From Ruminococcaceae bacterium UBA7127 (lineage in GTDB: Bacteria > Bacillota > Clostridia > Oscillospirales > Acutalibacteraceae), in the NCBI GenBank assembly GCA_002493005.1, contig DKXL01000054.1, forward strand, positions 1 to 64,000: a stretch of DNA of 64,000 nucleotides, given 5' to 3'. Under the pieces are notes generated by a model. The model saw only the letters and a program-made list of their open reading frames with translations, had not been told where the DNA came from and did no database searches. The first letter of the stretch is position 1, and each line of letters starts with the position of its first letter. Shown one piece after another: positions 25,447-34,211 of the stretch. Position numbers and translations under genes: made by a program.

Positions 25447-26805
25447 CTATTTAATTATCTCACTCAGCAACTTTATGCCATCTTCAATTTTATTGTCGTT
25501 TATACCTGAAAAGCTTAGCACAAGGGTATTTTCTTCTTTATTATATTGCATAATCTTAATTAAATTTTTTTCTATAATATTCAAAATATCATTGCTGCAC
25601 TGAGTCTTTAGCTTTATTGCAATGTATAGTGATGTTTCGTTTAAAATAATTTTTGCTTTATCTCCAAAATACTTTTCTGCCGAATTAAGCATAATATTAC
25701 TTTTTTCTAGATAAATCCTGCGAGCTTTTCTTAGGTGAACATCTATTTTGTTGTTGTTAATGTAGTGTGCAAGCGCAATTTGTTCTACCTTAGACGCCGT
25801 TTGGTTAGTAAGACTTTTGATTTTTTTGTATTTTCTTATCAAATTGTCGGGCAATGCCATATAACTTATTCTGACAGACGGAAGCAGAACCTTTGAAAAA
25901 GAACCGAGATATACAGTGTTTTCATTATCATAATTTTGAACGCTGGGCATGGGGTGCGTTATGTAGCGCAATTCACCGTTGTAGTCATCTTCAATAATTA
26001 TAGCGTTGTTATTTTTAGCCCACTCAATAATTTCAAGTCGCCGTGTTACAGGCATATTAGCGTTGCTGCTGCCTGAAAAATTAGGATTTATCAGCACTAT
26101 ATCAGGTTTTATTCTATCAAGTGAGCGGATTACAGCACCGTATTTGTCACTGTAAAAGTAATTGATTTTGTATCCGTGGCTTTTAAAAACAAATTCCGAT
26201 TGAATAAAGCTGTGGTCAGCCAGCGCAATTTTTTTGTTTTTGCCCAGTAATGAACACAAAAGATGCAAAAGCGGCTGAGTTCCGGCGCCCACAATAATAT
26301 TTGAAGCGCTTGTATTTACACTTCTTACGCCAAGACTGTATTTTTGCAGTGCAATGCGCAAAAGCTCTTCACCCTGAGGTTCGCCGTAGGAGGAAAGTAA
26401 ATAATTTTGATTCAGCACGTCCTTGACATATTTTTTCCATTCTTTAATATTTATGATGTTTTCATCAATACTTTTGCTGCTGAAATCATATAAATAATAT
26501 TTCTTCTGAGGATTTTCGTTGCTTTTCATAAGTCCGTCAGGTGAAGGCTTACTTGCAAAATAAGCCTCTACATAAAATCCGCTTTGAGGCTTGTTGATTA
26601 TATAGCCTTCCGCGCATAATTGTTCATATGCAGATTTAACTGTTATTTTTGAAACAGCAAGGTCGTCACTCAGACGTCTTATTGACGGCAATTTAATGCC
26701 TTTTTTAAGACTGCCGTACTCTATTGACTTTCTTACAGACAAGTAAATTTGTCTGTATAACGGAGTTTTTTTATTTTTATCAATAACTATGAAGTCATAA
26801 AGCAT
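25447..26805 (-). CDS. MocR-type PLP-dependent transcriptional regulator
   Basis: A GntR-family regulator fused to an aminotransferase-like domain. The winged-helix domain spans about residues 5-75, with PSIRRLSDDLAVSKITVKSA as the recognition region. The fold-type I aminotransferase domain follows (about 110-450), with the PLP-lysine motif GSFSK near residue 292. GTG 26817 is in frame, but GGTGAT fits ATG 26805 better. Relatives are PdxR, GabR and others; no pyridoxal-synthesis, GABA or taurine gene lies next to it. The promoter region holds a perfect tandem repeat that may be its own operator. It is divergent from murD. Confidence 0.88.
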   Translation of the reverse strand: MLYDFIVIDKNKKTPLYRQIYLSVRKSIEYGSLKKGIKLPSIRRLSDDLAVSKITVKSAYEQLCAEGYIINKPQSGFYVEAYFASKPSPDGLMKSNENPQKKYYLYDFSSKSIDENIINIKEWKKYVKDVLNQNYLLSSYGEPQGEELLRIALQKYSLGVRSVNTSASNIIVGAGTQPLLHLLCSLLGKNKKIALADHSFIQSEFVFKSHGYKINYFYSDKYGAVIRSLDRIKPDIVLINPNFSGSSNANMPVTRRLEIIEWAKNNNAIIIEDDYNGELRYITHPMPSVQNYDNENTVYLGSFSKVLLPSVRISYMALPDNLIRKYKKIKSLTNQTASKVEQIALAHYINNNKIDVHLRKARRIYLEKSNIMLNSAEKYFGDKAKIILNETSLYIAIKLKTQCSNDILNIIEKNLIKIMQYNKEENTLVLSFSGINDNKIEDGIKLLSEIIK

Positions 26806-26820
26806 TATATCACCCACTAT

Positions 26821-26849
26821 ATTCTATCACTGTGCAAATATTATTGCAA
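26821..26849 (-). promoter_or_regulatory. Predicted promoter of the MocR gene
   Basis: On the minus strand TTGCAA (26849-26844) and TAGAAT (26826-26821) are spaced by 17 bases. The -35 lies inside the second unit of a 12-bp tandem repeat. Confidence 0.6.
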
Positions 26850-26856
26850 ATATTAT
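26833..26856. repeat. Perfect 12-bp tandem direct repeat, candidate MocR operator
   Basis: TGCAAATATTAT occurs twice back to back (26833-26844 and 26845-26856) between the divergent MocR and murD genes, overlapping the MocR -35 site. MocR proteins such as GabR and PdxR are known to bind direct repeats. Confidence 0.6.
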
Positions 26857-26867
26857 CGGTATTTAGG

Positions 26868-26896
26868 TTGAAAAATTCTTCAGTAAAATGTATAAT
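26868..26896 (+). promoter_or_regulatory. Predicted promoter of murD
   Basis: TTGAAA (26868-26873), 17 bases, then TATAAT (26891-26896), 40 bases before the murD start and just beyond the tandem repeat. Confidence 0.7.
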
Positions 26897-26935
26897 TATA
26901 AAATATGGCATAATCTATTACAGAGGAGTTTTTAT

Positions 26936-28327
26936 ATGAATAACACATTAAACACTTTTTTTAATAATATCAAGGGAAAGAAAGTTGCTTTTATCGGTAT
27001 CGGTACAAGTAATTTGCCGCTTATTAAACTTTTTGCAGATAAGGGTGCATCTGTAATCGCCTGCGATAAAAAGAATTTTGAAGAACTCGGCGAAAATGGT
27101 GTAAAAGCCAAAGAATACGGCGCAGAGCTTGTTTTGGGAGAAAACTATCTCAGTAGTATTAATGCAGATATAGTATTTCGCAGTCCGGGAACACCGTTTT
27201 ATAAGCAGGAACTTGTAGATTTGCGCAATCGCGGAGTTGTACTTACATCTGAGATGGAAGTATTCTTTGATTTATGTCCCTGCAAAATTATTGCAGTAAC
27301 CGGTTCTGACGGTAAAACGACAACTACTACAATCATCTCGGAATTGTTAAAGGCAAGCGGTAAAAAAGTTCACCTGGGCGGAAATATCGGCAAGCCATTG
27401 CTTCCTGAAATTGAGAGTGTAAGCGAAGATGATTTTGCAGTCGTTGAGCTTTCAAGTTTTCAGCTTATTTCTATGAGAAAAAGTCCTGATATTGCAGTGG
27501 TAACAAATCTTGCTCCTAATCATCTTGATATACATAAGGATATGCAGGAGTATATTGATTCTAAGAAAAATATCATTCTTCATCAAAATGCTTTTTCAAA
27601 ATCAGTCCTTAATAGTGACAATGAGATTACAAATCAGTTTACTGAGAGTGTAAGAGGAAGTCTTGCTAAATTCAGCACAAAGCAGACTGTTTCTAACGGA
27701 GCTTTTCTTGACGGTACTGAAATATGCTATTCGGATTACGGCAAGGTAACAAAGACAATGGACATCTCCGATATCAAAATTCCCGGTATGCATAACGTAG
27801 AAAATTATCTTGCCGCCATTTCGGCCGTGTGGGGAATTGTTGACGTTGAAACAATTATTTCTGTTGCCAAAACCTTTGGCGGTGTTGAGCATAGAGCAGA
27901 GTTTGTAAGAGAATTTGACGGTGTTAAGTATTATAACGATTCCATTGCTTCAAGTCCAACAAGAACCGCTCTCGGAACTTTGTCGCTTTACAAAGAAAAA
28001 ATAGCCATTATTGCAGGCGGATACGACAAGCATATTCCATATGAGCCTTTGGGTCCTGTAATTAATGAAAAAGTAAAACTTTTAATTTTGCTCGGTGATA
28101 CTGCACCAAAGATTGAAAAAGCCGTAAAGGAAGCCTCAAATTATAAAGAAGATGAATTAGAAATAGTAAATGTTGCCAATATGGAACAGGCGGTTAACGA
28201 GGCTAAAAAGCGTTGCGTTAAAGGCGATATAGTTTCGCTTTCTCCTGCAAGCGCAAGTTTTGGACTTTACAAGAATTTTGAAGAAAGAGGAAACCACTTT
28301 AAGTCAATCGTAAATAACTTGAAGTAA
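26936..28327 (+). CDS. murD: UDP-N-acetylmuramoylalanine--D-glutamate ligase
   Basis: Adds D-glutamate to UDP-MurNAc-L-Ala in cytoplasmic peptidoglycan precursor synthesis. The N-terminal UDP-binding domain has GIGTSNLPLI near residue 21. The ATP-binding motif TGSDGKTTTT has K127, NLAPNHLDIH lies near 190, and the C-terminal domain shows YNDSIASSPTRT near 332. The length of 463 residues is normal. GAGGAG lies before ATG 26936; an upstream in-frame ATG at 26888 overlaps the -10 region and is not used. It is not in a dcw cluster here; M42 peptidase genes follow. Confidence 0.95.
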   Translation: MNNTLNTFFNNIKGKKVAFIGIGTSNLPLIKLFADKGASVIACDKKNFEELGENGVKAKEYGAELVLGENYLSSINADIVFRSPGTPFYKQELVDLRNRGVVLTSEMEVFFDLCPCKIIAVTGSDGKTTTTTIISELLKASGKKVHLGGNIGKPLLPEIESVSEDDFAVVELSSFQLISMRKSPDIAVVTNLAPNHLDIHKDMQEYIDSKKNIILHQNAFSKSVLNSDNEITNQFTESVRGSLAKFSTKQTVSNGAFLDGTEICYSDYGKVTKTMDISDIKIPGMHNVENYLAAISAVWGIVDVETIISVAKTFGGVEHRAEFVREFDGVKYYNDSIASSPTRTALGTLSLYKEKIAIIAGGYDKHIPYEPLGPVINEKVKLLILLGDTAPKIEKAVKEASNYKEDELEIVNVANMEQAVNEAKKRCVKGDIVSLSPASASFGLYKNFEERGNHFKSIVNNLK

Positions 28328-28334
28328 GAATTTT

Positions 28335-29369
28335 ATGGATACAAAAGAATTAATTTTTGAACTGTGTACGGTATGCGGAGTGTCAGGAAGCGAAGAACCT
28401 GCAATAGCTGTTGCAAAAAAATATCTAAATGAATTTGCAAAGGTAAAAACGGACAGTAACGGAAATCTTTACGCATTTATAGAAAACACGTCTGCTGACA
28501 AGACTATTTTGCTTGATGCTCATCTTGACAGAATTGGTTTTATGGTAACTGATATTGACAAGAACGGATTTGTAAAGGTAGATAAGTGCGGTGGAATTGA
28601 CGTTCGCACCTTGCTTGATACAGAGCTTGTCTTGCAAAACCACCCTGAAATTGTCGGCGTAGTATGTTGTATGCCTCCGCATTTAAGCGACGGCAATGAG
28701 GACAAGGCAGTACCTATTGATAAAATATGGGTAGATTTTGGAATGTCATATGATGAAATTTCAAAATACGTTGCCTTTGGTGATATGCTTACTTTTAAGA
28801 GCAAACCCAAAATGCTCCTTAATAATAAAATCGCATCGTCTTGTCTTGATAACAGATGTGGTGCGGCTTCACTGATTAAATGTGCAGAGATATTGAGTAG
28901 CAACAGCAATAAACTAAGCTATAATGTTTGCATCTTGTTAAGTTCACAGGAAGAAACCTTTGGAGTCGGTGCTAAAACAGGTGCTTTTACGGTCAATCCT
29001 GATGAAGCGATTGTTGTTGACGTTAGCTTTGCATCACAGCCTGATATTAGCGGACAATATTCGTCTGTTGAGCTTTCAAAAGGCCCTATGATTTGCATTT
29101 CTTCAATTTTAAACAAAGATATGAGCTATTACCTTCAACAGCTTTCAAAAGAGTGTGATATTCCTTATCAGCTTGAGCCGATAGCAGGCAGAACCGGAAC
29201 TAACGCCGATCATATTTCAGTGACAACATCAGGTGTAAAAACAGCGGTTATATCTATTCCACAACGATATATGCACACCCCAAACGAGGTCATTTCTGTA
29301 AGTGATGTTGACAACACAGCTAAGCTGTTGGCACGTTATATTATGAGCGGAGGTGCGTTCGATGCTTAA
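28335..29369 (+). CDS. M42 family aminopeptidase, first of a tandem pair
   Basis: A dinuclear-metal aminopeptidase of the M42 family, which normally forms large tetrahedral particles that degrade peptides. Metal-site segments are LDAHLDRIG near residue 60, CLDNRCG near 173, QEETFG near 213 and the C-terminal HTPNEV near 314. Two positions differ from common family sequence: HMDEIG is HLDRIG and LDDR is LDNR, so activity or specificity may be altered. The start has only a weak AAGTAAG site, 7 bases after murD. It overlaps the second M42 gene by 8 bases. Confidence 0.85.
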   Translation: MDTKELIFELCTVCGVSGSEEPAIAVAKKYLNEFAKVKTDSNGNLYAFIENTSADKTILLDAHLDRIGFMVTDIDKNGFVKVDKCGGIDVRTLLDTELVLQNHPEIVGVVCCMPPHLSDGNEDKAVPIDKIWVDFGMSYDEISKYVAFGDMLTFKSKPKMLLNNKIASSCLDNRCGAASLIKCAEILSSNSNKLSYNVCILLSSQEETFGVGAKTGAFTVNPDEAIVVDVSFASQPDISGQYSSVELSKGPMICISSILNKDMSYYLQQLSKECDIPYQLEPIAGRTGTNADHISVTTSGVKTAVISIPQRYMHTPNEVISVSDVDNTAKLLARYIMSGGAFDA

Positions 29370-30393
29370 TTACAGCTTGCTTAAAAACCTTTGCTTATTA
29401 AATGGTATATCAGGTGATGAGCACAGAGTACGTGATTTTATAATAAATCAAATTAAAGATTATGCGGATAATATTTCTGTTGATAATCTTGGAAATATCT
29501 TAGTATTTAAAAAGGGTAAAAATAAAGCTCAAAATAAGCTAATGCTGTCAGCTCATATGGATGAAGTCGGCTTAATGGTTACCGATATTACGTCATCTGG
29601 TTATATTAAATTTGATGAGGTAGGCGGAATTGATAAAAGAATTTTACTCGGCAAAGAAGTAGGTATCGGCAGCGGCAATATAAGCGGAGTTATTGGAGTC
29701 AAGCCTATTCATCTTACTAAAGGTGATGAGTCGTCTGAAATTCCGTCATTAAGTGATATGTATATTGATATCGGAGCAGACAGCAGAGAAGAAGCGCTTA
29801 AGCACATATCATACGGCGACAGCATTAACTTTATAAGCGAATTTACCGAAACTGATGACAGGATTATTTCTAAGGCGCTTGATGACAGATTTGGCTGTTT
29901 TGTGCTTATAAATATGATTAAAAGTGAGCTTGATTATGATATGAATTTTGCCTTTGTGGTTCAGGAAGAGGTTGGACTTAGAGGTGCAAGGGTTGCCGCA
30001 TATAGTATTGCTCCTGATTATGCGCTTGTTATTGAAAGCACAACTGCCGCAGATGTACCTGAAATCGACAGCACAAAGCAAGTGTGTAATCTTTCACAGG
30101 GCGCTGTTATTTCAGTTATGGACAGAGCAACAATTTATGATAAAGAGTTAGTTAAAGAAGCGTTTGAATGTGCTGAAAGTATCGGCGTGAAATCTCAGTA
30201 CAAGCGAGCAGTTGCCGGCGGAAATGACTCCGGTGCAATTCACCAAAGCAGAGGTGGAGTGAGAACACTTGCCGTTTCTTTGCCGTGCAGATATATTCAT
30301 TCTCCGTCATGCGTTGCTGATAAACAGGATTGTGAAAGCGTATTTGCAATAACTTGTGCTCTAGCAAATAAAATTGCCGGCGGTATGTGTTAA
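29362..30393 (+). CDS. M42 family aminopeptidase, second of a tandem pair
   Basis: A 343-residue M42 aminopeptidase with standard metal-site segments: SAHMDEVGLMV near residue 62, KALDDRFG near 172, VQEEVGLRGA near 204 and YIHSPSC near 312. ATG 29362 follows GGAGG at 8 bases, inside the 3' end of the first M42 gene. The overlap and paralogy suggest the two subunits are made together and may assemble into mixed particles, as has been described for archaeal TET peptidases; that is inference here. Confidence 0.9.
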   Translation: MLNYSLLKNLCLLNGISGDEHRVRDFIINQIKDYADNISVDNLGNILVFKKGKNKAQNKLMLSAHMDEVGLMVTDITSSGYIKFDEVGGIDKRILLGKEVGIGSGNISGVIGVKPIHLTKGDESSEIPSLSDMYIDIGADSREEALKHISYGDSINFISEFTETDDRIISKALDDRFGCFVLINMIKSELDYDMNFAFVVQEEVGLRGARVAAYSIAPDYALVIESTTAADVPEIDSTKQVCNLSQGAVISVMDRATIYDKELVKEAFECAESIGVKSQYKRAVAGGNDSGAIHQSRGGVRTLAVSLPCRYIHSPSCVADKQDCESVFAITCALANKIAGGMC

Positions 30394-30408
30394 GGTAGGT
30401 ATCTGATA

Positions 30409-31182
30409 ATGATTGTTACGGCAAAAGAGGATTTTATTAATTTAATTACAAGTATTTCTATAGACGATCCGTTTGCGTGCAGGATAATTTCGCAGTATAA
30501 CAGCTACGACAGCTCGCTTGCATTTGTTGATTATTGGACGGTGATTGATGATACAACCGGCAATATAACAGGAGCAATTTCGCGCTGCGGAACAAATTTT
30601 ATTTTGTTCATCACCACAGATACGGACATAAACGAGGTATCCTCGTTTATGCGCATTGCTGGTGCGTCAAGTGTGATTTGCAACGGAGATTATGAACTCG
30701 ATTTGTTTGGCAGTAAATGTGTTAAAGGCGTGATTTTAAAGAAATCAACTACTTTTGAAATGCTTGATAATACAATATATGTTTATACTCCTGACATTGA
30801 GTCTGCGTATGACTTGATAGTCAAGTGTGCCGATAAAAATTTTGTACCGCCCCAGTTTGATGATTTTTATGTTGATGTTAATCACAAGCTAAGACATAAC
30901 ACAATGAGAATGTGCGGTATATCAGCTGATAATAAACTTGCCGCGGTGGCAATGACAGTTGCAGAAAGTGCAAACGGCGCTGTTTTGGGTGCAGTTGCGT
31001 GCCATCCTGATTATCGCAAGCAGGGCTATGGCTCTAGCGTTGTAAAATACATAACAAATTTGTTGATTTTGGAAAACAAGACTGTTTATCTTCACAGAGC
31101 AAAGAATGCTAATCAGTCGTTTTATAATAATCTTGGTTTTGAAGAATCGGGTATGTGGAAAGAATATTATTTGGGAAGGTGA
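30409..31182 (+). CDS. GNAT family N-acetyltransferase
   Basis: A 257-residue protein with a C-terminal GNAT domain. The acetyl-CoA loop reads RKQGYGSSVVKY near residue 203, and the last helix-strand unit reads NQSFYNNLGFEESG near residue 232. The N-terminal 130 residues are a separate domain with no motif I recognise. The acceptor substrate is unknown. AAGGTAGG is upstream of the ATG. The next gene begins 4 bases after its stop, so they are co-transcribed. Confidence 0.82.
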   Translation: MIVTAKEDFINLITSISIDDPFACRIISQYNSYDSSLAFVDYWTVIDDTTGNITGAISRCGTNFILFITTDTDINEVSSFMRIAGASSVICNGDYELDLFGSKCVKGVILKKSTTFEMLDNTIYVYTPDIESAYDLIVKCADKNFVPPQFDDFYVDVNHKLRHNTMRMCGISADNKLAAVAMTVAESANGAVLGAVACHPDYRKQGYGSSVVKYITNLLILENKTVYLHRAKNANQSFYNNLGFEESGMWKEYYLGR

Positions 31183-31186
31183 ATTT

Positions 31187-32458
31187 ATGGATTTTTTTGA
31201 TATTGATAAAAGAGTAACAGACGCTTCTGTAAAAGCAATGGAGCTTTGCAAGGATAAATTCAAAGAGATTGAGAAAATTCAGGAATATAACCAGTGCAAA
31301 ATGATAAAGGCGTTCCAAAACGCAGGGGTAAGAGAAAGTCATCTTGTAGGTTCAACAGGATACGGATATGATGATTACGGCAGAGAAGCGCTCGATAAGG
31401 TGTATGCATTTGCTTTTGATGCAGAAGACGCTCTTGTAAGACATAATTTTGTCAGCGGTACTCATGCATTAACAGTTGCTTTGTTTGGCGTTCTTCGTCC
31501 GGGGGATACAATGCTGTCTGTAACAGGTATGCCGTACGATACAATCAGGAGTGCAATCGGTATTGAGGGCGGTTACAGCGGTTCCTTAAAGGACTTTAAC
31601 ATTGATTTTAAAATGGTTGACCTCTGTGATGATGGCTCAATAGATTATGACGCTGTAAAAGCTAAAATTGAATGTCTAAAGCCCAAGATGGTATATATTC
31701 AGCGTTCAAGAGGCTACAGCACACGAGCAACGCTTACTTGGCGAGAAATTAAAAAAATCTGTGACATTTCAAAAAAAGTATCACCCGAAAGTATTATTAT
31801 GCTTGATAATTGTTACGGCGAATTTATAGATAAAGTTGAGCCGTTATCAGTTGGTGTAGACTTGATGGCGGGTTCATTAATTAAAAATCCGGGTGGCGGT
31901 ATTGCTCCTACAGGCGGATACATAGCTGGAAAAGAAAAACTTGTTGAAATGTGCTCATACAGACTTACCACCCCGGGCACAGGTAAGGAGATAGGAGCAA
32001 CGCTCAGCACAAACAGAGAGCTTTTTATGGGAGCATATCATGCTCCTCACGTTACGGGCGAGGCGCTTAAAACCGCTGTTTTTGCATCAGCGCTTTTTGA
32101 AATTCTCGGCTATGATACAGACCCCAAATTTTCTGATAACAGGGGAGATATTATTCAACTTATTATGCTTGGCAGTGAAGAAAAACTTTGTCGCTTTTGT
32201 GAGGGCGTGCAGAGCGGTTCGGCTGTTGACAGCTTTGTAACTCCTATGCCGTCCGATATGCCGGGCTATGAAAATCAGGTTATAATGGCGGCAGGAGCAT
32301 TTACACTTGGTTCTTCTATTGAACTGTCGGCAGATGCACCGCTGAGAGAGCCGTATGCAGTTTGGATGCAAGGCGGACTTAATTTTCACAGCGGCAAGCT
32401 GGGAGTTATGCTTGCCGCAGATAAAATTCTAAAAGATGAAGAAAAGGTCGCCCTTTGA
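31187..32458 (+). CDS. Methionine gamma-lyase family PLP protein (YnbB-like)
   Basis: A cytoplasmic PLP enzyme of the family once named aluminium resistance protein (Met_gamma_lyase, B. subtilis YnbB). Features are SGTHALTVALFG near residue 86 for PLP phosphate binding, DNCYGEF near 206, and the PLP-lysine region SLIKNPGGGIAPTGGYIAG near 230. The 423-residue length is normal. The substrate is uncertain. GGAAGGTGA lies before ATG 31187; the upstream extension lies inside the GNAT gene. A terminator hairpin overlaps the last codons. Confidence 0.88.
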   Translation: MDFFDIDKRVTDASVKAMELCKDKFKEIEKIQEYNQCKMIKAFQNAGVRESHLVGSTGYGYDDYGREALDKVYAFAFDAEDALVRHNFVSGTHALTVALFGVLRPGDTMLSVTGMPYDTIRSAIGIEGGYSGSLKDFNIDFKMVDLCDDGSIDYDAVKAKIECLKPKMVYIQRSRGYSTRATLTWREIKKICDISKKVSPESIIMLDNCYGEFIDKVEPLSVGVDLMAGSLIKNPGGGIAPTGGYIAGKEKLVEMCSYRLTTPGTGKEIGATLSTNRELFMGAYHAPHVTGEALKTAVFASALFEILGYDTDPKFSDNRGDIIQLIMLGSEEKLCRFCEGVQSGSAVDSFVTPMPSDMPGYENQVIMAAGAFTLGSSIELSADAPLREPYAVWMQGGLNFHSGKLGVMLAADKILKDEEKVAL

Positions 32459-32468
32459 GCGACCTTTT
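32442..32468 (+). terminator. Hairpin spanning the stop codon of the YnbB-like gene
   Basis: AAAAGGTCGC pairs with GCGACCTTTT around a 7-base loop that holds the first two bases of the TGA stop. The flanking A- and T-runs let it act for both convergent transcripts. Confidence 0.75.
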
Positions 32469-32488
32469 AAGCTATATTTAATCTTGTG

Positions 32489-32935
32489 TTATCTCAATTT
32501 TTTAAAGAAGTCCTTTAAAAGCTGAGCACATTGTTCCTGCATAATTCCACCCGTGCAGTCAGGTTTGAAATTATACGGCATTTCAAATAGATTGGTTATA
32601 GTGCCGCACGAGCCGTTTTTAAAATCATATGCGCCAAAGTATACTTTTGGAATGTGAGCATTTATTATTGCGCCTGCACACATAGGGCAGGGTTCAAGTG
32701 TAACGTAAATTTCGCAATTCCATAGACGCCAACCCCCAAGAGCCTTGCACGCATTGTTTATTGCGTCAATTTCTGCGTGTAAAAGAGCATTTTTTTGAGT
32801 TTCCCGTTTATTTCTGCCAACAGAAATAATTTTATCATGTTGAACTATAATTGCACCGACCGGAACTTCACCCTCGTCAAAAGCAAGCTTTGCTTGCTCA
32901 AGTGCTTTGTTCATATATAACTCTGTTCTATCCAT
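32489..32935 (-). CDS. tadA: tRNA-specific adenosine deaminase
   Basis: Converts adenosine 34 to inosine in the anticodon of tRNA-Arg(ACG). The zinc-binding and catalytic motifs are HAE near residue 54 and PCPMC near residue 84, in the standard cytidine-deaminase-like order, with VGAIIV near residue 27. The length of 148 residues is typical of TadA. It starts one base after the stop of the upstream CPBP protease gene and is probably translated after it from the same minus-strand transcript. Confidence 0.92.
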   Translation of the reverse strand: MDRTELYMNKALEQAKLAFDEGEVPVGAIIVQHDKIISVGRNKRETQKNALLHAEIDAINNACKALGGWRLWNCEIYVTLEPCPMCAGAIINAHIPKVYFGAYDFKNGSCGTITNLFEMPYNFKPDCTGGIMQEQCAQLLKDFFKKLR

Positions 32936-32936
32936 A

Positions 32937-33989
32937 TTACATCAAAGCCAAAGCAGAAATAGTTTCAAATATAAATAAAACCAGAGATGTAATTACGCCT
33001 GCCGAAAGGAAGAAGGTTGTATTTTTCTCTTTTAAAGTAAGGCTTTTAGCATATACGTTTGAAATATCGTTTTTATCTGATAATTTAAAAAAGTTCCTGT
33101 CTTTTTTTACAATATAGATAAATGAAATAATGCTCAATATACAGAAAACAAATATAAATATGAAGTTTATAATATAATAGCCTTTGTCAGAAAAGATATT
33201 TTCGTTATGAAAAATGTCCATAAGCACAGCGTAAAAATTATTTATAAAATGTATTATTATTGAGGGAAGAATAGAATTGGTTTTGCAGTCAATATATGCA
33301 AAAATCAGTCCTAAAATAAATGCAAATGGTATTTGCACGATATTGCCATGCATTGCGCCAAACATAACAGCAGATGCTATTATTGCAAAAGAATCACCGT
33401 ATTTGCGCAGTGAACCCATCAAAATACCTCTAAATGCGAATTCTTCGGCAAGGGCGGGAACTAATGCGGTTGATATAACGTAAAGTATATTTGTGAAAAG
33501 TGAGCTTGAAGAACTGCTGAAGTTAATTGTATTTTCAATACCGAATATTGAAAAATTACGGAGTATAATATCACTCGCGTAGTTTGCAAGCATCGCAACG
33601 CCCATTCCGATGCAAGTTAAGGGTAATAATAAGGATAGTTTGACTTTTTTGCATATTATGATTTCATTAATGTCAGATTTTGAAAATACTATATACATCA
33701 AAGAAGTAATTAATGCTGAAAAAACAGCAATAAATATGTAGTAGAGATGTGATAATATAAAATTGTTTGTTAACTTGGTTGACCCCATTGAAAATAACGC
33801 CAATATAAACGTTGTTATAAACGACAATACGGTCATTGTTATGATATATGAAAAAATGAAAAAGCCAAGTGCATTTGACTTTTTTCTGAGATTTCGTTTT
33901 TCAAGGTGTTTTATATAATCTAAACTACTATTATAGTTATTATAGCTGTAACTTCTGTTAATAAAATTTTGCTGAGGGGTATTTATCAT
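32937..33989 (-). CDS. CPBP family intramembrane metalloprotease-like protein
   Basis: A polytopic membrane protein of the CPBP/Abi (CAAX protease and bacteriocin-processing) family. The family motif EEFAFRG lies near residue 184, and the second motif region FGAMHGN lies near 215, with IIHFINNF near 262. At least eight hydrophobic segments are visible. The function in bacteria is mostly unknown; some confer bacteriocin self-immunity. ATG 33989 follows AGGAAGTG; the in-frame ATG at 34007 is less likely. It forms an operon with tadA. Confidence 0.85.
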   Translation of the reverse strand: MINTPQQNFINRSYSYNNYNSSLDYIKHLEKRNLRKKSNALGFFIFSYIITMTVLSFITTFILALFSMGSTKLTNNFILSHLYYIFIAVFSALITSLMYIVFSKSDINEIIICKKVKLSLLLPLTCIGMGVAMLANYASDIILRNFSIFGIENTINFSSSSSSLFTNILYVISTALVPALAEEFAFRGILMGSLRKYGDSFAIIASAVMFGAMHGNIVQIPFAFILGLIFAYIDCKTNSILPSIIIHFINNFYAVLMDIFHNENIFSDKGYYIINFIFIFVFCILSIISFIYIVKKDRNFFKLSDKNDISNVYAKSLTLKEKNTTFFLSAGVITSLVLFIFETISALALM

Positions 33990-34048
33990 ATAATCACTTC
34001 CTGTCATTTAATTTTAACACACAGAATTGTATATTTCAAGATGTAAAT

Positions 34049-34064
34049 ACACAATGTATTGTGT
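34049..34064. promoter_or_regulatory. Inverted repeat between divergent promoters, possible operator
   Basis: ACACAA-TGTA-TTGTGT is a perfect palindrome of two 6-base arms, directly upstream of the -35 of the surface-polymer operon and overlapping a possible -35 for the CPBP gene. Confidence 0.4.
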
Positions 34065-34069
34065 TTGTA

Positions 34070-34099
34070 TTGACAAAAAAATCATATATGTGTTATTAT
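34070..34099 (+). promoter_or_regulatory. Predicted promoter of the surface-polymer operon
   Basis: TTGACA (34070-34075) and TATTAT (34094-34099) have an 18-base spacer. The start codon is 113 bases downstream, so the transcript would have a leader of about 105 bases, in which I see no clear structure. Confidence 0.6.
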
Positions 34100-34211
34100 A
34101 CAATAGATAATAGCATAAGAATCTGTTGAATATTGTAATTTTGCAATATTTGAAATATTAATTTTAATTTTAAGCAATTTTCTGAATTCAATTTGAAAGG
34201 ATGGAATTATC

